Source: Verrucomicrobiota bacterium (lineage in GTDB: Bacteria; Verrucomicrobiota; Verrucomicrobiia; Opitutales; UBA953). Taken from it: DNA of 64,000 bases. The notes under the pieces were generated by a model. It was not told the origin of the DNA and did no database searches. It saw nothing but the letters and a program-made list of their open reading frames with translations. A program made the position numbers and the translations under genes. Where the stretch lies: the NCBI GenBank assembly GCA_016871415.1, contig VHDL01000008.1, forward strand, positions 44,171-108,170. The letters run 5' to 3'. Positions 29,052-37,561 of the stretch are shown here, piece after piece (the stretch's first letter is position 1; the number at the start of each line of letters is the position of its first letter).

Positions 29052-30871
29052 GCCGCCGCTCCTTCCGACTGGACGAGGATTGAACGCCGGTAATGCCCGT
29101 CCTGGGCCATCAGCTGCTCGTGCGTGCCGGCCTGAACCAGCCGGCCGCGTTCAAGCACGAGGATGAGATCGGCGCGCCGGAGGGTGCTCAGGCGGTGGGC
29201 CACGATGAAGGTCGTGCGACCGACCATGGCCGACTCCATCGCCTCGAGGATCTCCCGCTCGGTCTCCGGGTCGATGGCGGACGTCGGGTCGTCCAGCAGG
29301 AGTACCGTCGGCTCCAGCAGCAGCGCCCGGGCGATGGCGAGACGCTGGCGCTGTCCGCCCGAGAGGTTCACCCCGCCCTCGCCGAGATGGGTCTCATAGC
29401 CTTCCGGCAGCGCGCTGATGAAGCCGTGCGCGCCGGCGATGCGGGCGGCACGTTCGATACGGTCCTGTCCGGCGTCGGGGTGGCCGAACGCGATGTTCGC
29501 CGCCACCGTGTTCGAGAAGAGGAAGTTGTCCTGGAACACCATGCCCACCTGACGTCGCAGCTCCTCCAGGGGCAGCGTGCGCAGGTCGCGGCCGTCGAGC
29601 GTGACCCGGCCGGTCGTCGGGTCGTAGAACCGCGGGATGAGTGAGAGTAGCGCGGTCTTGCCCGAGCCGGTGGCGCCGGCCACGGCGATGCGGCTGCCGG
29701 GCTCGGCGGTGAAGCTGACGCCCCGCAGCGCCGTCGCGTTCTCCCGGTATTCGAACTTCACGTCCTCGAAGGCCACGCGGCCGAGGAAACGGCCCGGTGA
29801 GGCGGCCCCGGGCGCCGTGGACACGCCAGGGTCGGTGTCGAGGATTTCGAAGATGCGCTTGGCTCCAGCCAGCGAGACCTGCGCGTTGTCCACCACGGCC
29901 GCGAGGGTGGTGACCTGCGTGGCGAACTGCTGCAGCAGTCCCGCGAAGGCGACCAGCCCCGCCCCGAGCGGGATATCGCCTCGCATCACGAGCCATCCGC
30001 CGAAGCAGAGCAGGATGGCCATGGAGAGGCGGTTGAGACCGTCGATGACCGGCCAGAACAGCGCGACTTCGCCGAACACCTTCCGCTTCTGCAGCCGGAT
30101 GTCTTCGGTCCAGCGTCCGAATCGTTCCGCCACCCGGTCCTCCATCGAGAAGCCCTTCACCACCTGCACCCCCTGCACGTTCTCGGAGAAGCCCAGCACC
30201 ATGCGGTCCATCAGCTCGCGGTTCTCCTCGTAGGCCGGCCTGACCTTACGTGAGAAGCGGATGGCGAACCAGGCCTGGACCGGCAGCGTGGCGAGGCAGG
30301 CCAGCGTCAGACGCCAGTCCGTGCGCAGCATGTAGGCGGAGCAGGCCGCCAGCGTGAGTCCGATGACGGCTAGCTGGAGCACCACGCCCTCGATGAAGAG
30401 CCGGACCGAGTGGGCGTCCGAGGTGACGCGGTTGATGATCGATCCGCTGGCGTTGGAGTCGAAGAACCGGAAGCTGAGCTGCTGGAGCTTCGCGAAGACT
30501 TGGGCGCGCAGGTTCACGACGATCCGACCGTGCAGGAAGCGCACGGAGACCAGCCCGAAGGCGAACGAAAGCGCGGCTCGCGTCGCCGCGGCGGCGACGA
30601 TGCCTCCGGCCAGCCACGCCGTGGCCGCCCCCGGCGTCGTTCCGTGCGGTACGAAGAAGGGGAGGGCGGGGGCCGGAGCCGTCGGGTCGGCGCAGTGCCG
30701 CAGGTGGTCCACCGCCACGCCCGCAAGCGCGAAGACCGCCACCGTCAGCAGCACCGCGGCCAGCTGGAGGGCGAGGAGCGCCAGGCAGTCGGCCCGGTAG
30801 GACCAGGCGATGACGAGGAGCCTCCGGAGGGTGGCGTCGCCTCCCTGCGGCTGGTCCTTGGGCCCGTTCAT
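29048..30871 (-). CDS. ABC exporter subunit A (Asp in place of catalytic Glu)
   Basis: The 607-residue half-transporter has its membrane domain at ~20-330 and an ATPase domain: Walker A GATGSGKT (399-406), canonical signature LSGGQ (503-507), and Walker B LLLDD in which the catalytic Glu is Asp (D528). Together with subunit B, one ATP site (A Walker motifs plus B signature LSLGQ) is degenerate and the other (B Walker motifs plus A signature) is canonical. It follows ilvE by 16 bases on the same strand. Confidence 0.9.
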   Translation of the reverse strand: MNGPKDQPQGGDATLRRLLVIAWSYRADCLALLALQLAAVLLTVAVFALAGVAVDHLRHCADPTAPAPALPFFVPHGTTPGAATAWLAGGIVAAAATRAALSFAFGLVSVRFLHGRIVVNLRAQVFAKLQQLSFRFFDSNASGSIINRVTSDAHSVRLFIEGVVLQLAVIGLTLAACSAYMLRTDWRLTLACLATLPVQAWFAIRFSRKVRPAYEENRELMDRMVLGFSENVQGVQVVKGFSMEDRVAERFGRWTEDIRLQKRKVFGEVALFWPVIDGLNRLSMAILLCFGGWLVMRGDIPLGAGLVAFAGLLQQFATQVTTLAAVVDNAQVSLAGAKRIFEILDTDPGVSTAPGAASPGRFLGRVAFEDVKFEYRENATALRGVSFTAEPGSRIAVAGATGSGKTALLSLIPRFYDPTTGRVTLDGRDLRTLPLEELRRQVGMVFQDNFLFSNTVAANIAFGHPDAGQDRIERAARIAGAHGFISALPEGYETHLGEGGVNLSGGQRQRLAIARALLLEPTVLLLDDPTSAIDPETEREILEAMESAMVGRTTFIVAHRLSTLRRADLILVLERGRLVQAGTHEQLMAQDGHYRRSILVQSEGAAA

Positions 30872-30887
30872 GCCTCGTCGCGGCCGC

Positions 30888-31757
30888 TCAGCGGATCATC
30901 GTGCCCTCGCGGGAGGCCTTTTTGCGGAATTCGGCCCGGATGGCCGCGGTGAGCGGGCCGGGCTTGCCGTCTCCGATCTGACGCGCGTCCACTTCGGTGA
31001 CGGGGATGACTTCGGCGGCGGTGCCGGTGAGGAAGCATTCGTCGGCGTTCCAGACGTCGTAGCGGGTCACGTTGGTCTCGACCACGGGGATCCTGAGCGA
31101 CGCGGCGATCTCAAGCGCGACCTGGCGGGTGATGCCCGCGAGCGCGCCGGAGTAGGGTGCGGGCGTGATGAGGCGCCCCTTGCTGATGAGGAAGACGTTG
31201 TCCCCGGTGCACTCGGCCACATAGCCCTGGTCGTTGAGCATGAGGCACTCGTGATAGCCGTGCTGCTGGGCCTCGATCTTGGCCAGGATGTTGTTCAGGT
31301 AGTTGAGCGACTTGATCATCGGCGGCAGCGCGGCCGGGCTGATGCGCCGGGTCGGGGCGGTGATGATCTTCATGCCCGAGGCGTAGAGCACCTCGGGGTA
31401 GAGATTGATGGTGTCGGCGATGCAGACCACGGAGGGCTTGGCGCAGTTCTTGGGCGACAGGCCGAGGTCGCCGACGCCGCGGGAGATCACGAGGCGGATG
31501 TAGCCGTCGGTCAGGCCGTTGCGTCGGCAAGATTCGCAGACGATGTCGGAGATCTCCTTGCGGCTCCAGGGCAGGGTGAGGCAGATGGCCTTGGCGGACA
31601 TCTCGAGGCGCTCGAGGTGCTCCTCGAGCCGGAAGACGCATCCTTGGTAGAGGCGGATGCCCTCGAAGATTCCGTCGCCGTAGAGGTAGCCGTGGTCGAA
31701 CACGGACACCTTGGCCTCGGCCTTCGGGTGGAACTTGCCGTCGATGTAGACTTCCAT
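30888..31757 (-). CDS. ilvE: Branched-chain amino acid aminotransferase (class IV)
   Basis: This 289-residue PLP enzyme transfers amino groups between branched-chain amino acids and 2-oxoglutarate. The start at 31757 gives the typical MEVYIDGKFHPKAEAKVSVF. Markers are YGDGIFEGIR, the PLP lysine in SLNYLNNILAKIEA, and ECTGDNVF. ECFLTGTAAEVIPV near the C-terminus is also typical. With leuCD in the window it completes leucine synthesis. It is the first gene of an operon with the two ABC exporter genes. Confidence 0.94.
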   Translation of the reverse strand: MEVYIDGKFHPKAEAKVSVFDHGYLYGDGIFEGIRLYQGCVFRLEEHLERLEMSAKAICLTLPWSRKEISDIVCESCRRNGLTDGYIRLVISRGVGDLGLSPKNCAKPSVVCIADTINLYPEVLYASGMKIITAPTRRISPAALPPMIKSLNYLNNILAKIEAQQHGYHECLMLNDQGYVAECTGDNVFLISKGRLITPAPYSGALAGITRQVALEIAASLRIPVVETNVTRYDVWNADECFLTGTAAEVIPVTEVDARQIGDGKPGPLTAAIRAEFRKKASREGTMIR

Positions 31758-31909
31758 GGGCGTGAAAGGGAACTGACACTGCCCCGGTTTGACCGCTTTT
31801 CCAGCCTGAAACCCCACATCCTCCGGGTTATCGAGCGTAAGTCCGCAAATAGGGGGGCGCTGGAACCAAGTTTGTTGAACGGTGTCGCCAAATTGCCTAA
31901 CCCCTCCGC

Positions 31910-33193
31910 ATGCGATCGCCCCGTCGTGCGTTCATCCGTCAGGCCGCCCTAGCCGCCGGCTTCACCATCGTGCCCCGTCACGTGCTGGGTCGCGGGTTCA
32001 TCCCGCCGAGCGAGACGCTTAACCACGTCATCGTGGGCTGCGGCGGTATCTCCAAGATGCACAGCTCCCCGCGCATGACCGGCGCGCACCGGATCGTCGC
32101 GGTCTGCGACGTCGATTCCAAGCGCGCCCAGGCCAAGCACGACGAGGTCAGCAAGGCCGGCGGCGGCACGCCGGTCATCGCCAAGGACTTCCGTGACGTC
32201 ATCGCCCTGCCCGACGCCGACGTGGTCCACGTCTGCACGCCGCCTCACTGGCACGGCGTGATCGCCGCGGCCGCCGCGCGCCGCGGCAAGGCCGTCTGGT
32301 GCGAGAAGCCCCTCACGCGAACGATCGGCGAGGGGCTGGCTCTCTGCCGCGTCGTGGAGCAGACCGGCGTGCCCTTCAGGGTGAACACCTGGTTCCGGCT
32401 CAACCGCACCAACTATTACGGCGTGGGACCGGCCCGGGAGATCCGTCGCGTCGTCGCGAGCGGGGTGCTCGGCAGCCCGCTCACCGTGTGCCTCGCTCCG
32501 GTCGGCGGCATCCAGTGGAAGGTCAACCTCTGGACCGGCCAGCCCGACCTGAAGCCCGAGCCGGTGCCGGAGCATCTCGACTGGAACCTCTACTGCGGAC
32601 CTTCGCCGCTGATCCCCTATCACCCGCACCGTGCCCACGGCTCCTTCCGGGGCTACTGGAACTTCGACCAGGGCGGACTCGGCGACATGGGGCAGCACTT
32701 CCTTGACCCGGTGCAGTACTTCCTGGGCAAGGATCGTGAGCACCCCGTCACCGTCGAGAGCGACGCGCCGCCCCAGGATCCCGTGGCCTGCGGCGTGTGG
32801 AAGACCGTCACGCTGACCTACAATGACGGCACGCGCATCATCCTCGAATCGGAGCTCGCCGAGCGCCGTCCGGATAGCCCGTTCCTCGAGGGCCCAAACG
32901 GAAAGCTCTTCGCCGGCATGCGCTGCGACCGGCCCGAACTGCTCCGCAAGGCAGCCGAATATCCGCTTCCCGAGTTCCAGGAGGACGATTTCGACCTCTG
33001 CGCCCGCGAGAAGCGTCCCTTCGGCTACGGCGTCTCGGAGGCCTTCTTCAGCTCCACCTTGGTCAATCTCTCCGCGCTCTCGGTCCGTCTCGGCCGCAAG
33101 CTCACCTTCAAGTCCGACGGCGGCGGCTTCGTGGGCGACGAGCAGGCCAACCGGCTGCACACCCCCGCGTTCCGCGGCACATGGTCAATCTGA
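31910..33193 (+). CDS. Tat-exported Gfo/Idh/MocA family oxidoreductase
   Basis: The 427-residue protein begins with a twin-arginine signal (SPRRAFIRQAALAAG). A Rossmann domain follows (HVIVGCGGISKMH at ~37-49, VAVCDVDSKRAQ), and the C-terminal alpha/beta domain carries the EKPLTRTI motif (about 135-142) with catalytic Lys. Periplasmic Gfo/Idh/MocA proteins are very abundant in Verrucomicrobiota and Planctomycetes and act on sugars or inositol derivatives. The specific substrate is unknown. It is divergent from ilvE. Confidence 0.9.
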   Translation: MRSPRRAFIRQAALAAGFTIVPRHVLGRGFIPPSETLNHVIVGCGGISKMHSSPRMTGAHRIVAVCDVDSKRAQAKHDEVSKAGGGTPVIAKDFRDVIALPDADVVHVCTPPHWHGVIAAAAARRGKAVWCEKPLTRTIGEGLALCRVVEQTGVPFRVNTWFRLNRTNYYGVGPAREIRRVVASGVLGSPLTVCLAPVGGIQWKVNLWTGQPDLKPEPVPEHLDWNLYCGPSPLIPYHPHRAHGSFRGYWNFDQGGLGDMGQHFLDPVQYFLGKDREHPVTVESDAPPQDPVACGVWKTVTLTYNDGTRIILESELAERRPDSPFLEGPNGKLFAGMRCDRPELLRKAAEYPLPEFQEDDFDLCAREKRPFGYGVSEAFFSSTLVNLSALSVRLGRKLTFKSDGGGFVGDEQANRLHTPAFRGTWSI

Positions 33194-33357
33194 GGCCAGC
33201 TCCGGCCCGCCGGGAATTCCGCGCGCTCGCGGCGATCGCCCTGGTCGTCGCGGCGCTGAGCGTTATGGGCTGCAAGGACGTCCCCACGTGGTGCCTCGAG
33301 GCGCTGCCGGTGTTCCTCGTCGCCCCGCTGGCCTGGACGGTCGCCCAAGTTTCCTGA
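33181..33357 (+). CDS. Small hydrophobic (membrane) protein, unknown
   Basis: A 58-codon frame starts with ATG at 33181, overlapping the end of the oxidoreductase gene by 13 bases, and stops one base before the next gene's ATG. It reads as a basic start (MVNLRPAPARREFR) followed by two hydrophobic segments (ALAAIALVVAALSVMGC and ALPVFLVAPLAWTVAQ). The fit between both neighbours and the two-helix pattern support a real small membrane protein. No family recognised. Confidence 0.5.
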   Translation: MVNLRPAPARREFRALAAIALVVAALSVMGCKDVPTWCLEALPVFLVAPLAWTVAQVS

Positions 33358-33358
33358 G

Positions 33359-34225
33359 ATGAACATCCCTCAGCTGCTCCTCCTGCTCACCTTCCTCGCC
33401 GCTGGCTGCACCGCCGCTCCTGCGCCGGACGAGCCGCCTTTCAGCCGTCTGGCCGACCCGTCCACGCGGGTGGCGGCGCAGCAGGAGATCTTTGACCGTT
33501 CGCGCGCCCATGCCAAGGCCGACGACGCCTCCAAGGCCTGGTTCGCCGCAGTCAAGGCCGCCCGCGACCGTCAGGAGAACCCCGAGGTACTCGCCGCCTT
33601 GGACGCGGTCCTGGCCATGGATCCCGCGGTCCGCCCGGCTTCCATCCACGGCAAGATGCCGAGGAACTACCCTGCGCCCGAAGGGACCACGTCGGAGACT
33701 AGGCTCGCGGAGACGGAGCGACTGCTGGACCTGAAGAAGGCCGTGAAGAATCTTCCGCTCAAGTCAGCCGACCTAGCGGCCCTGGCCATGTCGGAGGACT
33801 TCGCGACCGCGCAGCGGGCCTCGCGGCTGCTGCGCCGCGTGAACAGCAAGGAGGCCGCGCCCATCCTCTGGGACCGGCTTTCCCGGGTCATCCAGCGGTC
33901 CCAGGCCCAGGAGATCGAGGACGAGATCCTGCGGCTGCCCGCTTCGACCGCCGCCCTCACCGCTCCTTCCTCGCCCGGGGGCGCGTCGCTCGCCGCCAAG
34001 GCCGTCTGGCTGCGCATCATCGCCTGCCGTCCCGGCGTCAAGGCCGACAAGTCCGCCGTGCTGCCCCTGCTCAAAGGTCCGGCCAACGAGGTGAGCGAGG
34101 CCGCCTGGGACGCCGTCCCCCGCCTGTTCACCAAGAAGGACCTGCCTCAGCTGGACGAGGCCGCCCAAGGACTTTCCGAGCGACTGGCGCCCCGCGCCAA
34201 GTCGGCCCTCGATCAACTGCGCTGA
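33359..34225 (+). CDS. Lipoprotein with helical repeats, unknown
   Basis: The 288-residue protein has a lipoprotein signal (MNIPQLLLLLTFLAAGC; lipobox Cys17). The mature chain is largely helical with repeated Ala/Leu patterns resembling HEAT-like repeats (for example SADLAALAMSEDFATAQRAS). No catalytic motif is seen. It is one base after the small membrane protein and 42 bases ahead of aroK on the same strand. Confidence 0.72.
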   Translation: MNIPQLLLLLTFLAAGCTAAPAPDEPPFSRLADPSTRVAAQQEIFDRSRAHAKADDASKAWFAAVKAARDRQENPEVLAALDAVLAMDPAVRPASIHGKMPRNYPAPEGTTSETRLAETERLLDLKKAVKNLPLKSADLAALAMSEDFATAQRASRLLRRVNSKEAAPILWDRLSRVIQRSQAQEIEDEILRLPASTAALTAPSSPGGASLAAKAVWLRIIACRPGVKADKSAVLPLLKGPANEVSEAAWDAVPRLFTKKDLPQLDEAAQGLSERLAPRAKSALDQLR

Positions 34226-34267
34226 GCCGCTTGCGGCTTGCGGAGGCGGTCGGCCGACGTTGCCTTG

Positions 34268-34831
34268 ATGGTCATGACGTCCGAAGCGCCGAGGCCTCCC
34301 TCGCCCAACCTGCTTCTGGCGGGCTTCATGGGCACGGGGAAATCCGCGCTTGGGCGTCAGCTCGCCAAGCGGTGGCGCAGGCCCTTCGTCGACACCGACG
34401 AGGTCGTGGAGCGTCTCGCGGGCCTGACAATCCCGGAGATCTTCGAGAAGCACGGCGAGGCCCGCCTCCGTGAGCTTGAGCGCGAGGTCGTGACCGGCCG
34501 TCTGCCCGCCTCGGGCGCCGTGATCGCCTGCGGAGGCGGGCTGGTCATCCCCGAGGGCATGGCCGAGCTCGTGAGGTCGAAGGGCGTCGTCGTCTGCCTC
34601 TTTGCCTCCGTCGAGACAATCCTGCGTCGCACCGCCGGCAACAGCCGACGGCCCTTGCTCAAGGCCGAGGATCTCGAGACGAGGATCCGTCAGCTGATGC
34701 GCGACCGCGAGCAGGCCTACCTGCGGGCCGGCGTCGCCGTGTACACGGACGGACGCTCCCTGCAGCAGCTCTGCGACATCGTCACCCGAGTCTACGACCG
34801 CGAGGTGAGGACCCTCATGGGGCGGCGCTAG
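34268..34831 (+). CDS. aroK: Shikimate kinase
   Basis: This kinase phosphorylates shikimate in the chorismate pathway. It has Walker A GFMGTGKS, DTDEVVE with shikimate-binding Asp, and the glycine-rich CGGGLV motif. A final RPLL segment and a lid region follow. ATG 34268 or 34274 is preferred; an upstream ATG at 34238 gives an atypical N-terminal extension. The 3' end overlaps the convergent aat gene by 17 bases. DAHP synthase is encoded about 2.7 kb downstream in the same pathway. Confidence 0.92.
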   Translation: MVMTSEAPRPPSPNLLLAGFMGTGKSALGRQLAKRWRRPFVDTDEVVERLAGLTIPEIFEKHGEARLRELEREVVTGRLPASGAVIACGGGLVIPEGMAELVRSKGVVVCLFASVETILRRTAGNSRRPLLKAEDLETRIRQLMRDREQAYLRAGVAVYTDGRSLQQLCDIVTRVYDREVRTLMGRR

Positions 34832-35507
34832 GAGGGCTGACCCACGCGTCGCCTCCGGGTTTTTCCCGGCCCCATTCCCGGAGCGCGCGCAGGAATTCCT
34901 CCCGTCGCACTGCGAAGGCGCCGAGCGAGGCCAGGTGCCGGGTGGGCACCTGGCAGTCGATGAGACGGTATCCCGCCGCGGCGAGCCGGCTCACCAGATG
35001 GGCGAAGGCGACCTTTGAGGCGTCGGTCACGCGGTGGAACATGGATTCACCGTGGAAGACCCTCCCGACGGTTACGCCGTACAGGCCGCCGACGAGCCTG
35101 CCGTCACGTCTGACCTCGAGGCTGTGGGCCGAGCCCTCCCGGTGCAGCGAGCAGTACGCCGCGACCATGTCCTCCGTGATCCAGGTGCCCTTCTGGCCAG
35201 GTCGGGGCTGTTCGGCGCAGGCGCGCATGACGCCCTCGAAGTCCCGGTCGCAGGAGACCTCCCAGGCGGGGTCGCGCAGGGTCTTGCGCAGGCTGTCCGA
35301 GATGCGGGCGTCCTCCGGGCGCAGCACGAACCTTGGGTCGGGGCACCACCATTGCACCGGCTCGCCTTCCGAATACCAGGGAAAGACGCCTGCCCGGTAG
35401 GCCCCCAACAGAGAGGCGGGCGTGAGTTCTCCTCCGGTGGCGACCGGGGCGCGGGTGGGCCCTCGCGCAGGGTCTCCTTTCGTCCACTCGGCCATCGCCG
35501 CATTCAA
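34815..35507 (-). CDS. aat: Leucyl/phenylalanyl-tRNA-protein transferase
   Basis: The 230-residue protein transfers Leu or Phe from tRNA to the N-terminus of proteins with basic first residues, marking them for the N-degron pathway. Motifs are GVFPWY, WWCPDPRFVL, GTWITEDM, GGLYGVTVGRVFHGESMF and DCQVPTRHLASLGA, in order. Length and order match Aat. The C-terminus overlaps aroK convergently. Confidence 0.94.
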   Translation of the reverse strand: MNAAMAEWTKGDPARGPTRAPVATGGELTPASLLGAYRAGVFPWYSEGEPVQWWCPDPRFVLRPEDARISDSLRKTLRDPAWEVSCDRDFEGVMRACAEQPRPGQKGTWITEDMVAAYCSLHREGSAHSLEVRRDGRLVGGLYGVTVGRVFHGESMFHRVTDASKVAFAHLVSRLAAAGYRLIDCQVPTRHLASLGAFAVRREEFLRALREWGREKPGGDAWVSPPSAAP

Positions 35508-35531
35508 GGGGCGACGACGGGGCGGGCAAGG

Positions 35532-35867
35532 TCAGTCCTTGGTGATGTTGTAGACCGAGGGGATGGAGATGCCGAGTTCCGCGGCGATCTCGCGGACCGG
35601 GGCTCCCTTCGTCCGCATCGTCTTCGCGCGGTTACGCATGGAGTCGGAAATCTGGGCCCGGGCCCGGTTGGGGCGCGACAGAATCTTGATGAGCCTCCGG
35701 GCGAGTTCGTGCTTGGAGAGGGCGGACACCTCGCGCTCGATGAGCGAGCGGCGTTCGGTGTGCTCATCCTCCCAGCTGCGCACGGCGAGGTCGCGGGCCT
35801 TGGAGAGGGCCGCGCGCACGTAGGCGTCCTTGGAGCTGAATGCGGAGGGATCGAGGTCGATCTTCAT
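35532..35867 (-). CDS. Orphan small HTH protein
   Basis: The 111-residue product (from ATG 35867; an alternative ATG at 35897 adds ten residues) is helical and strongly charged. It ends in a helix-turn-helix of resolvase type (GAPVREIAAELGISIPSVYN) very near the C-terminus. A basic segment (RRLIKILSRPNRARAQI) precedes it. This suggests DNA binding, but no recombinase catalytic domain is present. A candidate promoter (35949-35975) and a leader hairpin lie directly upstream. Function unknown. Confidence 0.7.
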   Translation of the reverse strand: MKIDLDPSAFSSKDAYVRAALSKARDLAVRSWEDEHTERRSLIEREVSALSKHELARRLIKILSRPNRARAQISDSMRNRAKTMRTKGAPVREIAAELGISIPSVYNITKD

Positions 35868-35905
35868 GGAGAAATTTCTGTGGTCTCTGCGGCTCATGGC
35901 AGGAG

Positions 35906-35930
35906 GTCGTTCTGTCTTTCAGACAGCGAC
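35906..35930 (-). promoter_or_regulatory. Leader hairpin of the orphan HTH gene
   Basis: CTGTCT (35912-35917) pairs with AGACAG (35921-35926), and GTCG (35906-35909) pairs with CGAC (35927-35930) across a two-base bulge. The stem would be in the 5' leader just upstream of the possible start at 35897. Confidence 0.5.
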
Positions 35931-35948
35931 AGGCACGAGCAGTTCTCT

Positions 35949-35975
35949 ATTTTATTATTTTTTGAGGGAAGTCAA
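35949..35975 (-). promoter_or_regulatory. Candidate sigma70-type promoter
   Basis: On the minus strand, TTGACT (35975-35970) and TAAAAT (35954-35949) are spaced by 15 bases within an A/T-rich island unlike the surrounding GC-rich DNA. Five of six bases match the consensus at each box. The spacer is shorter than ideal. It would drive the orphan HTH gene. Confidence 0.55.
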
Positions 35976-35997
35976 CCCGGAGCCCATCCGGATCCTT

Positions 35998-36972
35998 TCA
36001 GCGGCTCCATTCCAGCATGCGTCGCAACGGAATCTCCGCCCGGGACCTGATTTCCTCGGGCAGCGTGATTTCCGGAGCGCCGTTGAGCAGGCAGTCCCTG
36101 ACCTTATGAAGGGTGTTCATCTTCATGAACTTGCACTCATTGCAGGAGCAGCGGTCGGTCGGCGCGGCGACGAACGTCTTGCCCGGAACTTCGCGGCGGA
36201 GCCGGTGTATCATCCCCGCCTCGGTGGTCACGATGATCGTGTCCGCCCTCTGGTCCTTGCACCACCCCACCATCAGTTCGGTGGAACAGACCATGTCGGC
36301 CATGTCACGCACGGCCTCGGTGCATTCCGGGTGCGCCACCACGGGGGCGCCGGGATGCGCCGCCTTGGCCCGCAGCAGCGCGCCGGGGGTGAACTGCACG
36401 TGCGCGTAGCAGTTGCCCGGCCAGAGCCGCATCGCGCGTCCCGTGCGGGCGGAGACCCAGCGTCCGAGGTTCTGGTCCGGCACGAAGAGGATGGGCCGGT
36501 CCGCGGGCACGCGGCTGACGATCCTGGAGGCGTTGCCGCTCGTGCAGATCACGTCGGAGAGCGCCTTCACCGCCGCACTGCAGTTGATGTAGGCGACCAC
36601 GTAGAGCGAGGGGTCGGCCGCTCTCGCAGCGGCCAGCTTCTCGGCCGGGCAGGAGTCGGCGAGCGAGCAGCCTGCGTCCATGTCGGGCAGGAGCACCTTG
36701 CGCCCTGGATTCACGATCTTGGCCGTCTCGGCCATAAAGTGCACGCCGCAGAAGACGATGGTCGGGCTTTCGGTCTCGGCGGCTCGGTAAGCCAGGCCGA
36801 GCGAATCGCCCACGTAATCGGCCACCGCCTGGATGTCCTCGCACTGGTAGTTGTGCGCGAGGATGATGGCACGCTTCTTGCGTTTGAGCTCGAGGACTTC
36901 GCGTTGCAGGTCGGTCAGCGGAAGCGAATCCCTCAGGGGAGGGAACACGGCGGCGGCGGGGAAGGGGGTCAT
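35998..36972 (-). CDS. nadA: Quinolinate synthase
   Basis: The 324-residue enzyme condenses iminoaspartate with dihydroxyacetone phosphate in NAD synthesis and holds an oxygen-sensitive [4Fe-4S] cluster. Likely ligands are Cys102 (AGCSLADSC), Cys217 (VVAHPEC) and a Cys of the CSCNEC motif (275-280). IILAHNYQ and [11 protein letters not shown] are family hallmarks. No nadB or nadC lies in the window. The start overlaps the upstream Fur-like gene by four bases. Confidence 0.94.
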   Translation of the reverse strand: MTPFPAAAVFPPLRDSLPLTDLQREVLELKRKKRAIILAHNYQCEDIQAVADYVGDSLGLAYRAAETESPTIVFCGVHFMAETAKIVNPGRKVLLPDMDAGCSLADSCPAEKLAAARAADPSLYVVAYINCSAAVKALSDVICTSGNASRIVSRVPADRPILFVPDQNLGRWVSARTGRAMRLWPGNCYAHVQFTPGALLRAKAAHPGAPVVAHPECTEAVRDMADMVCSTELMVGWCKDQRADTIIVTTEAGMIHRLRREVPGKTFVAAPTDRCSCNECKFMKMNTLHKVRDCLLNGAPEITLPEEIRSRAEIPLRRMLEWSR

Positions 36973-37457
36973 GGCTTGGCGGCGCGGCGCTTCTGGCAGC
37001 GCTCACAGAGCGCGGTCACCTGGAGCTTCTGGGAGATCGGGCGCATGCCGTGCTTGGCGGCCACGGCTTTCCCGTACCACTCCATGAAGGGCGCGTCGAC
37101 CTCCACGATGGTGTCGCAGCCCTCGCAGACGAGCTGCGCCTGGAAGGCGCTCCCTCCGGCTTCGGCGAGGTAGTACTTGTGGTCGCGTCCGACGTCGACT
37201 TCACGCACGGCGCCGCTGCCCACGAGCAGCGGCAGCGCGCGGTAGATGGTCGCGCGCGAGACCGTTCGGTCCAGCGCGCGCGCCTTGCGCAGGAGGTCCT
37301 CGGCGGTGTAGTGCCCGCTGATGGAGCGCGCCGCCTCGAACACCGCCATCCTTTGCCTGGTCGCACGGAGTCCCCTCTGGGCGATGAAGGCCCGGAAGGC
37401 GCCGGAGTGCTCTGGAGAGTCCGTGGAAGACGGCTTGGTCATCCTTATTTGAGACAC
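36969..37457 (-). CDS. Fur-family regulator lacking the His-rich sensory motif
   Basis: The 162-residue protein (GTG start at 37457, or ATG at 37442) has the Fur winged helix (~20-90; [17 protein letters not shown]) and both structural-zinc CxxC pairs (Cys111/114 and 151/154). The His-rich stretch that normally precedes the first CxxC in Fur, Zur and PerR proteins (HHHDHLIC) reads SAFQAQLVC here, so the usual sensory metal site looks absent. It overlaps nadA by four bases. A tandem repeat of TCTCAAAT lies at its start, and a GTGTCATTGACAC palindrome lies 38 bases upstream. Confidence 0.85.
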   Translation of the reverse strand: MSQIRMTKPSSTDSPEHSGAFRAFIAQRGLRATRQRMAVFEAARSISGHYTAEDLLRKARALDRTVSRATIYRALPLLVGSGAVREVDVGRDHKYYLAEAGGSAFQAQLVCEGCDTIVEVDAPFMEWYGKAVAAKHGMRPISQKLQVTALCERCQKRRAAKP

Positions 37458-37494
37458 ATTTGAGATGACGCAGGGTGGCCGTCAAGCCCGGGAC

Positions 37495-37507
37495 GTGTCA
37501 TTGACAC
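37495..37507. promoter_or_regulatory. Perfect palindrome in the fur-like/aroF intergenic region
   Basis: GTGTCATTGACAC is a 13-base perfect inverted repeat around a central T. It overlaps the -35 box of the candidate aroF promoter and lies 38 bases upstream of the divergent Fur-like gene, so it is a plausible operator for either gene. Confidence 0.5.
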
Positions 37508-37529
37508 CGGGTGCCCCCCGTCCTTCATT
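37501..37529 (+). promoter_or_regulatory. Candidate promoter of the aroF-to-hprK gene run
   Basis: A perfect -35 box TTGACA (37501-37506) is followed after 17 bases by TTCATT (37524-37529), a weak -10 box. The ATG of the DAHP synthase gene lies 32 bases further on. Confidence 0.45.
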
Positions 37530-37561
37530 GAACCCTTTTCCTAGCAGGAAAGGCCTCTGAC

